Assembly: GCA_018398815.1 (NCBI GenBank)
Contig: CM031615.1
Span: 55,864,056-55,928,055 of the forward strand
Reading direction: 5' to 3'
DNA from: Conus ventricosus
Taxonomy: Eukaryota > Mollusca > Gastropoda > Neogastropoda > Conidae
DNA: 64,000 bases
The notes beneath the pieces were generated by a model. It searched no databases. It had not been told where the DNA came from and saw only the letters and a program-made list of their open reading frames with translations. The translations under genes and the position numbers were made by a program. Below are positions 49,001-58,455 of this stretch, piece by piece (the first letter of the stretch is position 1; each line of letters starts with the position of its first letter).

Positions 49001-52000
49001 CATGTATTTTGCCATGACTCCATGTTTAAGGCCACCCTACAGGATACAGTGAAGATGAACGTTCCAAAGGCAGACAGAATATGGACAAAATGAAAATCTG
49101 GAATGGTCACAATATCTGTGTCATGTTGTCCTTGACTGTAGAAACAGAGGAGATCTCGCAGCCCAAGTGTCTCATGTGCAAACTTTTGCAACCTGATGTC
49201 ATGGAACAATAATAAAAACTGATAATTTGTCTGTGAACGTATGATAAAAGGGATGCATTTTCCTATATTCTGCTGTTTGAAGATCTTAGCGTTCCTGAAT
49301 GTTTGAAGACAATGTTTGGAATGTTGTGTGCATTGTGTGTTTTGGTCACCTTCTTGTCTTTCAAGCCCACACACAGTGGCATTACTACAATGGTTAGAAT
49401 GTTGTGTGGAGTGTGTGTTTTGGCTGCTTTGTTGTCTTTCACAAACAGTGGCAATACTACAATGTTTAGAATGTTGTGTAGAGTGTGTGTTTTGGCTGCC
49501 TTGTCTTCCAAGCCCACGGACAGTGGCATTATTACAATGTTTAGAATGTTGTGTAGTGTGTGTTTTGGCTGCCTTGTGTTCCAAGCCCACACACAGTGGC
49601 AATACTACAATGTTTAGAATGTTGTGTGTATTGTGTGCTTTGGCTTTCTTGTCATCTTCCAAGCCCACACACAGTGGCAATACTACAATGTTTAGAATGT
49701 CGTGTAGAGTGTGTGTTTTGGTTGCCTAGTCTTTCAAGCCCACACACAGTGGCGTTACACCCGTGCTGCTCCTGGCTTTCCCATGCACAGCCACACCCAT
49801 TGTCCTATGGGGCCCCAGGCACTGCAGTCCACAGGGAGCAGTCGGCGTCAAATTGTAATGAGGCAACCCACCAGAGAAGACACTGCACTGCCTGTTAAGA
49901 CCTAACATATGCAGGATATCACCGACAAAACCCAATATCAATGACTATGATTGCTTAGTTAGATTTATTTTAAAAAATATTTATAAGTCTGTGCCGAAAA
50001 ACATAGACAAACAAATCATATGACAAAACACGACACATTTCGACCTCTTAGGTCTTCCTCAGGCAAGATTCAACCCCAGTCTTGTTCCGAATTGGATGAA
50101 GATTGCTCGTTCATTTTCGTTGTCCTGAGTGGTGTGTATTTTGCCTGAAGAAGACCTAAGAGGTTGAAATGCGTCGTGTTTTGTCTTGTGATTCGTTTGT
50201 CTATGTTTTTCGGCGGAACCCTACAAACACTTTAAAAAATTTGTTTAGATTTATGCCTCCAGCCGCATCACTTTGCAACTAGATTGCTTGGTTGTGGACC
50301 CAGAGAGTACACATCCTATTTTGGAGGTGTCCACAGCGTCCATGCAGTGTTAGTCCCAATGAACTTTCTGATAACCGACTTCAGTGCTAACTCATCATGA
50401 ATGTGGGCGTAGAGAGAAAATTGAAAGTTACTCCACGGGCAGGGCATGAAGGGTCACATCATTTGAGACTTTATGAAGGTCAGCGAGGACGTGGATGATG
50501 GAGATGATGCTGTGGGGTACCATTCTGGTTTAAGATTACATGGTAGTATTCAACACTTTGGTTCATTTTATTCTCTGTTATCAAGCAGGCCAGAGAGATA
50601 CAGACACCTGCAGGGTTAGGTAATGAGATTTGAACACTTCTGAAGATGCATTCATTCAGTGGATGGATTTCAACTGTTGTACCAGGTTCCTGGGGTTTTT
50701 TCCTGAAGACTTTCAGAGTATTGACTGTCAAATGCCGTGGTTGATAGCTGCCAGCCTTTCATAATCTTTCTGGAAATTCCCTAATTTAGAAAATATTTCA
50801 AAAGTCCCAAATCTTGTGAAAAAATACATAATTTCAAAATTGTATTCAGGATATGGGTTGTAGGAGGTCATTTTTTAATAGGGATGGTAAAACATGCAAA
50901 ATAAATTCTAAATGATGTGCTGTGGTTTAGGGCAATTACATGTTTGGAAAAATGATTTTTCTTTTTAAACTCCACATTGATCAGTTGAAACATATGCAAG
51001 TTAGAAATAACTTTCAGTCAAAAACCAAACTGCCCCCTCTTCACTTGTTCACCTCCTTCATCTGGTTCACAAATTCGGATTTCATAAGGTTGGCAGCCAT
51101 GCATGATGACAAAGTGTTGATCTGTATAGGTTCGTTTTAAGTGGCTGCTGTGATGCATTCAGTGATTCATACAGAAAGATTGGAATTATGTGTTTGCCAA
51201 GACTAGGATATCAGCCACTTGATTTGCCAGTCTTGGTCATTTGCAAATACTGGGAAATTTCATCCCAGTCTTGACAGCAGTCAGCAATGGTGTATGTATA
51301 CGCTTGCAAGTTTCTTCTGTCAAACTCTGCAGTTGTGATAATTGTTAAAGGCAGTTTTTTTTGTTTGTTTTTTTAGCTGTTCATCTGTACAATTGTATTG
51401 ACTGCTTGTTCAGTCGTTCACAGAGCTTTTGCAACTCTTTTAATTTCTGCATTTTGTTTGTTTGTTTTTTCAGCTTTTGCTGTGAACAGAAGTTATGACA
51501 AGCATTACAGTTTCATTTGAGCTTCTTTCACCTTGGTGTTTGTAGATGCAGCTGTTGAAAAAATAGGTCTGGTGAGCATGCTTCTTAGATCATCCTGTAT
51601 TGTCGGCTTTTTCGCATTCATTTGCTCCAGTTCACATCCCTTGACCTTTAACTCACATAGTACAGGGATGACCTTTAACTCTCTTAGAACAATAATTGGT
51701 GAATACAAGCACATTTTTTTTTCTTTTCTGAAAATTTGAATTAATTAGACTCAACTCTTCAGGTCTTGTTGATTTGAAAGAGAAATAATTATTGTTGTAC
51801 TTGGATCGGTAAGATTTGAATAGTGGTATTTGTTCAGTTTAAGACGATCACTGGATGTGATTTTTCTACGTTCTGCTAATGAGTTTGCAATTCTTCTGTT
51901 CATACAGGAGTTGTGTGTTCAAGGCCAGTTTTGATGGAGGAGAATGTGGTAAGAAATAATTTTATTTGAGTCTGTGTGTGAGAATGCAAGTGGGAGTGTG

Positions 52001-53140
52001 TGTGTGGGCATGTATGCATGAGCTATGCATATTTTTGTGTGGTAGGCGTGTGTATGAGTAGATATCGCAGTGTATGTATGTGTGTGTTAGAGAGAGAGAG
52101 ACAAACATACACTTGCGTATCATATTTTCATATCTTGCTGTCGGTGAACTGGAATTTCTGTCCAACCCCTTCCTCTTGCCACCTCCTTTCTTCTCCCCCC
52201 ACCGTCCTTCTCCTAACCCCCCTCCAACACTCCAAAAGTCACTCATGTTTACTTGCTGTACAGATTTCTTTTAACGTTTATTGTGCTTTTGTGAATCTAA
52301 CGTAGCACTTTACAAACAGCTGAACAAGCAAAAAGGTGCATGCAGAAATCAAAAAAAAAGTCAGTTTTTTCTTCGATTATTTTGAATGCATGATCAGCAT
52401 GATAATGTAAAGAGAATCAATTACAACATGTTTCTGTGTGTTCTGACTCAAGAGTCTAATAAAAATTTACCTTAAGGAAATTTTCGGCCAGCTACTTCTG
52501 GACTTCATTACCCCTGACTGACTGGTAGTTGTGGTGGGTGTTGGTGTTCTCCGAGTTGTCCTCACTGGTGGAGTGATTGGTGTTCAGCCCACACTTGTAA
52601 ATGGGGGCATGTTATAGCCACAGTCTCTGTTCAAACTAGGTTTTCTCTTCCTGATTTCTGTATCTTATATATATGAGAACACCAACACCCACCACAACTA
52701 CCAGTCAGTCAGGGCTGATGAAGACCAGCAGTAGCTGGCCGAAAATTTCCCTAAGGTAAATTTTTATTAGACTCTTGAGCCATCGGAAAGTGTCTTTGCT
52801 CAATTACAATATCAATGCTGTTTGACAGCAGAAGGTCATCAGTGAAGAAACCCCCCGCAGACAAGTGTTTCAGCCCTGAACTCCTGACACTCTAAGGGGA
52901 CCAGGCCACATCCAGGTCATGACTCCCAGATGCCCTTCTACTGCCACATTTTTCTTCTGTTGTCATTTTGATGGTAGACCTTTTTGAGCCATGGGTTGTG
53001 TTTTCTTTGTCTGTTCAGAGATGCTGAGTGAGAGGGATCGAGCTGTGCGATGTCCCAGCTTTAGTCCAGACCTGTCTCGGCTGGTGTACCTGGAGACTGC
53101 GGAAGGGGGCCCCCACAACCAGTGCAGTCGTCTGATGATG
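38254..53140 (+). CDS. APEH: Acylaminoacyl-peptidase (APEH), partial, eight exons
   Basis: APEH is a cytosolic serine peptidase of the prolyl oligopeptidase family that removes N-acylated amino acids from blocked peptides. Eight exons with consensus GT/AG borders and compatible phases join into one frame of about 322 codons, colinear with vertebrate APEH N-terminal and beta-propeller sequence. Landmarks are [62 protein letters not shown] and HNQCS. The initiator exon upstream and the C-terminal catalytic domain (Ser-Asp-His) are not seen. After exon 8 come a MITE and a long LTR element, so the rest may lie beyond the window, or the copy may be broken. No stops interrupt the visible exons. Confidence 0.93.
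39680..39770 (+). CDS. APEH: APEH exon 2
   Basis: Acceptor AATCGCAG, donor GTTTGT, 91 nt. Joined to the previous exon it reads [20 protein letters not shown] then GEEKQFIE, the APEH segment in which SPSG and EEKQF are conserved. Ends in phase 0. Confidence 0.92.
40736..40814 (+). CDS. APEH: APEH exon 3
   Basis: Acceptor TTGTTCAG, donor GTAGGT, 79 nt. Encodes [20 protein letters not shown] and DIVGND, matching the 'VWEKNRK..L..LEKHG' part of APEH. Ends in phase 1. Confidence 0.9.
42107..42400 (+). repeat. Long polypyrimidine (TTC/TCC)n tract before exon 4
   Basis: Nearly 300 nt of C/T, mostly TTC and CTC triplets, ending about 13 nt before the acceptor of exon 4. It is an extreme polypyrimidine tract and could also form triplex-type structure. 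Confidence 0.9.
42414..42562 (+). CDS. APEH: APEH exon 4
   Basis: Acceptor ATGCACAG, donor GTCTGT, 149 nt. Encodes [20 protein letters not shown], then [19 protein letters not shown], matching the WSxxETxLLYxAEKKxPKxxSFF signature of APEH. Ends in phase 0. Confidence 0.94.
42970..43231 (+). pseudogene. BED-type zinc finger relic
   Basis: An open frame of 78 codons from 42995 reads [19 protein letters not shown], then [13 protein letters not shown]. The spacing C-x2-C ... H-x5-H and the aromatic residues fit a BED-type finger at the N-terminus of hAT transposases or their domesticated relatives. An upstream start (ATGGCGTCGATTCACAGTG, 42884) is in a different frame from the finger. The catalytic domain is missing. 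Confidence 0.6.
43268..43848. mobile_element. Fold-back element 2, nested in the hAT-like element
   Basis: Inverted arms of about 55 bp (43298-43353 and 43710-43766, sharing TGACATCAAAATAAACTGAT-like sequence) enclose C/CA/G-rich low complexity. The element is flanked by the direct repeat CTTCAAAGCAA / CTTCAAAGTAA (43268-43278, 43838-43848; one mismatch). A CCTGACGAAGGGTCTAAGGC-type hairpin motif lies at 43777-43804. Same design as elements 1, 3 and 4. Confidence 0.68.
45310..47140. repeat. ~83-bp tandem repeat array in APEH intron 4
   Basis: From about 45980 the period is 81-84 bp, with about 13 regular units; older units with a longer, irregular period extend back to about 45310. Each unit has GTATGGTGCACCATTAGCAA, CAAAATGCACATTGTAAGAC and TTGCAACAGGGAGGGGAGTA. 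The last of these is nearly the same as the acceptor and first codons of APEH exon 5 (TTGCGACAG|GGAGGGGAGTA). The array runs directly into that exon. Confidence 0.92.
47117..47254 (+). CDS. APEH: APEH exon 5
   Basis: Acceptor GTTGCGACAG, donor GTAGGT, 138 nt, phase 0 to 0. Encodes [20 protein letters not shown] then VICRL and finally [11 protein letters not shown], matching the FxxEDWGE...VPExxSPGQ part of APEH. Its first ~25 nt match the units of the array immediately upstream. Confidence 0.9.
47940..48002. repeat. Near-perfect palindrome in APEH intron 5
   Basis: 30-nt arms (GGTAATACTTTAAAAATATC... and its inverse) around a TAA loop, with one mismatch. The 22 bases beyond the right arm (CTTGCAGCAGATCAAAAGCT, 48002 onward) match, inverted, a segment at 47559-47580. 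The original palindrome was therefore longer and its left arm is split by about 359 bases. Confidence 0.85.
48612..48700 (+). CDS. APEH: APEH exon 6
   Basis: Acceptor GTGTTGCAG, donor GTGTGT, 89 nt, ends in phase 2. Encodes [18 protein letters not shown] then [11 protein letters not shown]. The [12 protein letters not shown] motif is diagnostic of APEH. Confidence 0.95.
49310..49760. repeat. ~75-bp tandem repeat in APEH intron 6
   Basis: About six units, each with AAGCCCACACACAGTGGCAA and ACTACAATGTTTAGAATGTT and a TGTGTGTTTTGGCTGCCTTG piece. Frames on both strands are repeat translations. Confidence 0.9.
49949..50293. mobile_element. Fold-back element 3 with 12-bp target duplication
   Basis: Inverted arms (about 49990-50064 and 50143-50215) share CATAGACAAACAAATCAT-like sequence and each carries the CTGAAGAAG / ACCT...AGGT / GAAA motif (50035-50064 minus, 50143-50173 plus). 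The direct repeat GATTGCTTAGTT / GATTGCTTGGTT flanks it (49949-49960, 50282-50293). The right outer end is the inverse of the left outer end of element 1. The loop between the arms is unrelated to element 1. Confidence 0.75.
51908..51948 (+). CDS. APEH: APEH exon 7
   Basis: A 41-nt micro-exon between acceptor TTCATACAG and donor GTAAGA. Spliced to exon 6 it reads [14 protein letters not shown], aligning with the S-x-x-Y-x-x-D-x-x-G-G-x-C stretch that follows exon 6 in APEH. Phase 2 to phase 1 fits both neighbours exactly. Confidence 0.87.
52417..52809. mobile_element. Fold-back element 4 with 10-bp target duplication
   Basis: Arms 52449-52553 and 52675-52778 are inverted copies (CAAGAGTCTAATAAAAATTT ... 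and its inverse). The direct repeat TCAATTACAA flanks the element (52417-52426, 52800-52809). The right arm carries CTGATGA / AGACCAGC AGTA GCTGG CC / GAAA at 52715-52744, and the left arm its inverse. Lies in APEH intron 7. Confidence 0.75.
53019..53140 (+). CDS. APEH: APEH exon 8
   Basis: Acceptor CTGTTCAG, donor GTGAGC, 122 nt, phase 1 to 0. Encodes [20 protein letters not shown], then [20 protein letters not shown], matching the LSPDxxRIVYL...HxQCSxL part of APEH. The expected next exon was not found downstream. Confidence 0.92.
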
Positions 53141-54560
53141 GTGAGCGCAGGAAGACCGTGATGGTGGGTGGAGTGTCAGCAGTGGGAGGTGAGGGAGAAA
53201 AGGGGAGGTGGAGGATGGGAGGCTTCTCACTTGCTCTCACAGACATAGTGCCATCTTTTGAAATGAACTTGGCTGTCCTCTGGAGGTCCACTAGGAAACT
53301 CCTCCGCCTCTTCTCCCCCACCCTCCTGCCATCGCTCCCCCCCCCCCCCCCCCCCCATCCATCTCCCACACACACAAGTAGCATTTTGCACATTGTCACC
53401 CCCTCTGGCCATTTTATGTCTTTTGCCTTTGTCATGAGTTGGGCAGTCCTTTTGGGAGGAGGGGCTGGGGGTGGGTGGGAGAGTGACTGGGTGGGGGATG
53501 GGATGCTAACTAGTGCATCAGTGTTTGCATAGCCTTCAGTGGAAGATCTGGAAGGTTGCAGAGAGAAACTTAGTGTGGCATTTACCTGCAATATGTCAGG
53601 GTTTTTTTTTGTTTGTTTTTGTTTTTGATAATCTATTTTGAGAGTTGACTTCAACGAGATGACAGCCCTGATAAGGCCTTTTGCAGTCGACTAAGGTGTC
53701 GGCAACATAATAATACACTTTACCCTTTGCTGTACTGCTCTTCTGAACAGTTCAGACCAAAAAAGGCCTCCTTCTTTTCCCCCTGTGCTGTTCTCAGTCG
53801 TGCTGGTCCAACACTGCTATGTCTGGTTTCCCCCGTGCATGGCCATACTCTGTGTCACTCTCGTGGTGCTCATTCTGCCTCCCCCTCCCCCCCCCCCTCC
53901 CCCGCACCCACTTTTCCCCCATTTCCCACTCCTCTCTTCCACCTACACAGTCCACCATGACATGATCCCGGTGTCAGTCATTCCCAGAGAGCCGTCAATG
54001 TCAGGCTGCCATAGCGTCAACTGTTAGAGGAGAACTGTGCTGCTTGTGAGTTTGCTTGGACGTTGTTCAGTGGCGCTTATGTGTTGTAAAAGCACAAAGA
54101 ACACTGTCAGCTGTTGTCTGTGTTTAATAAGGAGAATGAACGGCGTAGGAATGATGTCACTGAGGTGGCAAGAAGATGTGACAGCAAAACAAATGACACA
54201 CTCCTTCCTTTTCCCCTCTCTGTAAGGAAAAATCCACCTCCCATGAACAGTTTTATTTTTATGAAAAATCCTAATTTCTGTTGTACAGGGTGTGTGTGTG
54301 GGGGAAAAAAAATCCTTTTTGTTGACCTTGATAATAATTATGAAAAATCCTGTTTGCTTTACTTGTGGCTACAAAACTATAACTCTTGGTTAGCGTTCAT
54401 TTGCTGTCAAACCCCACTTATTTGGAACAGACGTTCGTATCTGCTTAGGTATTCTGCTTTGCGGCATTCTTTCTTGTCAAACCTGAAATCTTTCTTTTCC
54501 GTTTTGTCTCGATACCCAAAATATGAGAGTTTTTTTTTAATGTGCTCATGCCATTGTAAT
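53141..54560. other. Presumed APEH intron 8, no further exon recognised
   Basis: Holds a C run (53338-53356), another C-rich patch near 53880-53910 and a copy of the interspersed core GACAGCCCTGATAAGGCC (about 53661). One frame near 53950-54025 (HDMIPVSVIPREPSMSGCH) vaguely resembles the next APEH segment, but its acceptor phase is wrong and it ends in a stop. Confidence 0.45.
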
Positions 54561-54562
54561 TG

Positions 54563-54966
54563 TTAACTCTTTCATTCCTACTTTTCTATGAACCATTACT
54601 TCCTCTTGTTCCTAGGTTCTTGTAATACAAGTATTCCCTTCATTCCTGAATTTAGAGAGAAAAAAAAGAAATGTAAAGTGTGAACTGCCACGTATGCAGT
54701 AGCAAACCGGCCAGAATAGAGCGGCGACCACTTGACCACGCTGTTGGGGCCGTCTGGCATCCATTCCATTCATAAACACTGCCGCGCGAGCGACCCGGTC
54801 ATGACTTGTACTCACGCGAAGTTCAAAGCGCTTACCGCGAGAACAGATTTTCCGGGCTGCAGGAAGGAAAGGAGGGATTTTGTGCTGCCCGGTTTTCCGG
54901 GCTGCAGAAAGGAAGGGTAGGATTTTTGCAAACCGGAAAACCAGGTTGTTGGGATGAAAGAGTTAA
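54563..54966. mobile_element. piggyBac-like MITE
   Basis: Flanked by TTAA on both sides (54563-54566 and 54963-54966), the target duplication of piggyBac elements. Terminal inverted repeats CTCTTTCATTCC and GGGATGAAAGAG differ at one of 12 positions. The element is 396 bp, non-coding, with a ~45-bp internal tandem duplication (TTTTCCGGGCTGCAGGAAGG near 54849 and 54891). Confidence 0.72.
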
Positions 54967-55073
54967 TCTATTCTTGATCGTTTTTTTTTTTTTAGGAACG
55001 GGAATGGGTGGAGAGAGAGAAATGGGAGGGGCCAGATGGTATGCTTGGATGGGATATGAGTGTGTCACGAGTT

Positions 55074-57131
55074 TGTCACGAGGCCTATGACGATTGACCC
55101 ATCTAGGGTGGTGGAATTATTCATTTATTTATGGTCGTTGTTGTTGTCGTGTATCCGTCCCTTAATGTGGCTTGTGGTGTGGTTGCACCTTAATGTAGCT
55201 CAGCTCAGGTTAGGTTTACTTTCTCTCTCTCTCTCTCTAATTCCACTGCCCGTGCAATTCATCCTGCAGGTTCACGGGTGGCTGGCATTTCTTTTCTTGT
55301 ACTGGCTGTCTCTATCGGCCTCTCACCTGTCTTTTTACCTGCCGCACGTGCATCATTCATCTTAGGCTTGAGGTATTCTCACTCTGTGACGTAGGGTGGC
55401 ATGTTGGCTGCCATCGTTTAGGCAGGTTTTCTCTTCACTCGAGCGGAAGATGTCTCTGGGAGCGCCTGCTCCGGTTCTGGTTCTTCACCACTTCGTCGAA
55501 GGTACGGTCGGTACCTTCATTCCTACAGTCGGCCTGTAGGGGAGGACATCACGTCATCTCTTTTCCGCATCTGCTCTGCTGTCCTCTCGACTGGACAGAG
55601 GGTAGAGAGTCGCTTGACCCGCCACTTGGGTCAACCACGGGTAGCTGGTAAGCATCAGTTTCGTGGTTTGTTTGTTGTTTTTTTTGTTAGCCGGCTAATT
55701 TTTCTCTTTTGCGCAATTTCTTTTGATTTTCAAAATTATAAAAGAAATATTGTTTGAGACCACTTTTCTCTGGTTTAATTCAATCTTTAACCTGGCCAGT
55801 CAAAATTATATCCAAAATTCTTTATTCTTTTTATGCATTTGGTGATGTGGTAGTCGGTGGGGATGGGGGAGAACCTGGTGATTCAGGGTTGGAACTTGCT
55901 TGGTCTCGCTCGTCCGCCCCTGTCACAATCACAGGTCTCTTATTCTTCGCCACCGTCTGTTTGTGTGTGCAAGGGGAACGAGTTTTATGTTTGCGAGCGT
56001 GCGTACGCATGATTAGTCGTTTGGATGCGTGGTTGGAGAATTGTGTCGTTTTGAAATGTTGCTATAAAATGTGGTGATAATTGTGCCATTGAATTATTAT
56101 TTGCAAATGTGGTGGCAGTTATAAAGCGATGGTTGCTGTATTAGTTCAGTTCCTAAGAAAGGAAAATGTTGAACGTGAGTGAGGGAAGGATGAAGATACA
56201 ATTTGCCATTTGTTTGTTTAGCCTGTGAATGTAATCTCTTACCTGCTTCGTGTGAGGAAACCTTTAGCGAACATTCCTCAGTTGGTTTGTTTACTGTGTT
56301 ATGCTCAGGTCTGTGTTGAGCTGGTGCTGTTAATTTATTCAGCAAACCTCCCCTCGCCCATCATGCGAGGGGCTGTTAGGATTTGACAGCATATGCCAGA
56401 CTGTACTGACTGCGGGGTTCCAGTACCCTTTCTTCTTTCCTTCCAGTCCCTTCCGTTCCCTCTCCTCCCGGGGGGATTCACCCGAAGCTTGCGCTGTTGG
56501 GGCCGCGCACTGGTTGAGAAGCACGAGGACTTTGCTGGAGGATCCCGACCCCTGTCCGGGACCTTCAGCGACAACGCCTCGTCCCACGGGACGCGTTCTC
56601 CGCGGTCCTCGGACTTCCTACAGCCCGTGTCACCAGTGTGGTTCGATCTGTGTCGTGCAGTTCGGGTGTGTGGTGTGTCAATGGTGTCGGCATTGAAAGA
56701 CACTTCGTTCAAGAACCGACCCGTTTTGGGGCACTTGATGCGACTCGGTGCTCACAGTGGACTTTGGAGAGGCAGGGGTGTGGGGGAACCACATTAAGTA
56801 CGGAGGGGAATGTGTGCTGGAAATCCTTATTTATGATTATGGTTATATTGTGTGCGTTGAAATGCTTGTTTGTGACTATGGGTATGTCGTGTGTGTTGAA
56901 ATGCTTGATTGCGTGTATGTCGTGTGTGTTGAAATGCTCAATTGTGATTGTGCATGTTGTGTGTGTTGGAATGCTTATTTGTGACTATGTGTGTGTTGGT
57001 GTGAATAAATGGGGTGTTGTATTGTAATCTTTCTTGTGTGGTCTCTTGCGGGGCGTGTGAGGTCAGTCACTCCCTTCACTCCCATCTAGACCGATCCTGT
57101 CAGGGCAGACCTCCAGGGGTCGGTCGTGACA
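55074..57131 (+). repeat. 5' LTR of second family
   Basis: 2058 bp, from TGTCACGAGG to GGTCGTGACA. The boundary is set by comparison with the second copy at 62439. AATAAA at 57004-57009 is a plausible polyadenylation signal about 120 nt before the end. A ~40-bp tandem repeat (TGTGTTGAAATGCTTG-type) fills 56830-57000. Confidence 0.87.
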
Positions 57132-57135
57132 TTTG

Positions 57136-57153
57136 TGGGGGCTCGTCCGGGAT
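57136..57153 (+). promoter_or_regulatory. Primer binding site, tRNA-Pro type
   Basis: TGGGGGCTCGTCCGGGAT starts four bases after the LTR end. It is complementary to the 3' end of tRNA-Pro, a primer widely used by retroelements. Confidence 0.88.
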
Positions 57154-57564
57154 GTGAAGGGCTCTGGCTGTCTCTCTCGTTTCGCGGAGTACCTGTCCAG
57201 TTCTGTCTGTTTTGTATACGTTTAGTTAGTTTGTCGTGTTTGTTTGTGGTGGTTGGCTGGGTGACTCTAGCGTGTAGGGAGTCTTTTGGTGGCCTGAAGG
57301 AACATCTGGTGTGACTGGGGAGTCGAGGTGAGACCAGGGGAATCGACCGCGTCCAGACCTCCTTCCGCCGGGTGCCTCACGCAGATACGGCCGTAAAGAC
57401 TTTCCTTTCTGTTGCCACTCAGTCTGTCATTCCTGTTTTGTAGTTAACCAGTTTTTTTTTTTAACCGGGTGGTTATTGAGTACAGGTGGGTGTATCGGAC
57501 GTTAGTGTCACTTTTTCCTCTCTCCGGATTCCGTCTGCCATTTTTTTTTTTTTTTTTTTTTTTG

Positions 57565-57733
57565 TCGGTGAGCCCCACCGCACTGTTGCTCGTGCTGTGG
57601 AGCGCGGTGTTGCCAGAGTGGGAGCAGCCTGGACATATTTTTTTAAAATTTTATTTTTATCGGTGAGCCCCACCGCACTGTTGCTCGTGCTGTGGAGCGC
57701 GGTGTTGCCAGAGTGGGAGCAGCCTGGACATTG
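57565..57733 (+). repeat. ~95-bp direct duplication
   Basis: CGGTGAGCCCCACCGCACTG and about 50 further bases occur twice (from 57566 and from 57661), each preceded by a T-rich run. It lies in the leader between primer site and Gag. Confidence 0.92.
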
Positions 57734-57891
57734 TACGTTCAAGTTTTTTTTTTTATTTGCTGTTTCTCAGTCAGTCACCAAGAGACGTGACATATCCGAG
57801 CGGTATTTGTTTCTTTCTAGTGGAATTGTCTTCCCCTGTATTTGAGAACCGTAGGATATTGTTGTCATGGCAACGTCCGGTGCTGGGTGGT

Positions 57892-58455
57892 ATGGCGACG
57901 CGTGCGTCGAAGAAGAAAGGTATTCAAAATGTAGTCCCTACTATTAGTACCAGTACTTCGACTACAGTGACTTCTACTTATTCCAGTGCTGTAGCCAATA
58001 GTCCAGCGAGTACTTTCACTACTTCTTCGCTAGGGGATCTTCCTGCTGAGACCCCGACTGGCACTTCCGCTCGGAAGCGTCAGTGTATAGCGAAGCAACT
58101 GTGGGCTTCTGTTGAGTCGCAGAAACCGAAACCCTCTCTTCTCCATGCTTCCCTCGTAAGGAGTACGCCCCGGGGGACTTTCCTCATGGGAAAAATCGAG
58201 ACCCAAGGGACGGGTCAAACGGGTCATCCTCCCGTGTCGGGTGTGGTGAATCCTGCCCAGGACATCGCTTCTGTCCTGATGTTTTTGGAGCGACAGCGAC
58301 GAGAGGATGAGGCCCTCCGTCGGGAAGAGGAAACTCAGCGTAGGGAAGAGGCTGTCAGGCAGGAAGCCCTGCGTAGGGAAGCAGAGCTTAATCTAGAGCG
58401 CGGGATTGGTACAATCCCCGAAAATTTGTTCCTTCCCGCAATTATCGAGTCTTAA
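57892..58455 (+). CDS. Gag N-terminal region of second LTR family
   Basis: The likely start is ATG at 57892 (MATRASKKKGIQNV); an upstream in-frame ATG at 57757 is less plausible. A Ser/Thr-rich N-terminus is followed by ASVLMFLERQRREDEALRRE and further Arg/Glu-rich repeats, a probable coiled coil of the kind seen at the N-terminus of Gypsy Gags. The frame ends at 58453-58455. The Glu/Arg-rich repeat pattern reappears after the G run near 59270-59500 (GGAAGAGGC-type units). The true Gag therefore continues there, and the intervening 58.46-59.2 kb is an insertion or misassembly. Confidence 0.7.
   Translation: MATRASKKKGIQNVVPTISTSTSTTVTSTYSSAVANSPASTFTTSSLGDLPAETPTGTSARKRQCIAKQLWASVESQKPKPSLLHASLVRSTPRGTFLMGKIETQGTGQTGHPPVSGVVNPAQDIASVLMFLERQRREDEALRREEETQRREEAVRQEALRREAELNLERGIGTIPENLFLPAIIES

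Noticed and set aside
52715..52744. Canonical hammerhead ribozyme
   Set aside because: Core-like CTGATGA and GAAA are present, but an extra A and poorly formed first pairs of stem II, plus no clear stem III and cleavage site, fail the strict consensus; kept only as a hammerhead-like motif.
53947..54027. Possible ninth APEH exon (VHHDMIPVSVIPREPSMSGC)
   Set aside because: Only weak resemblance to the next APEH segment; the acceptor gives the wrong phase, the frame ends in a stop and no donor is convincing.
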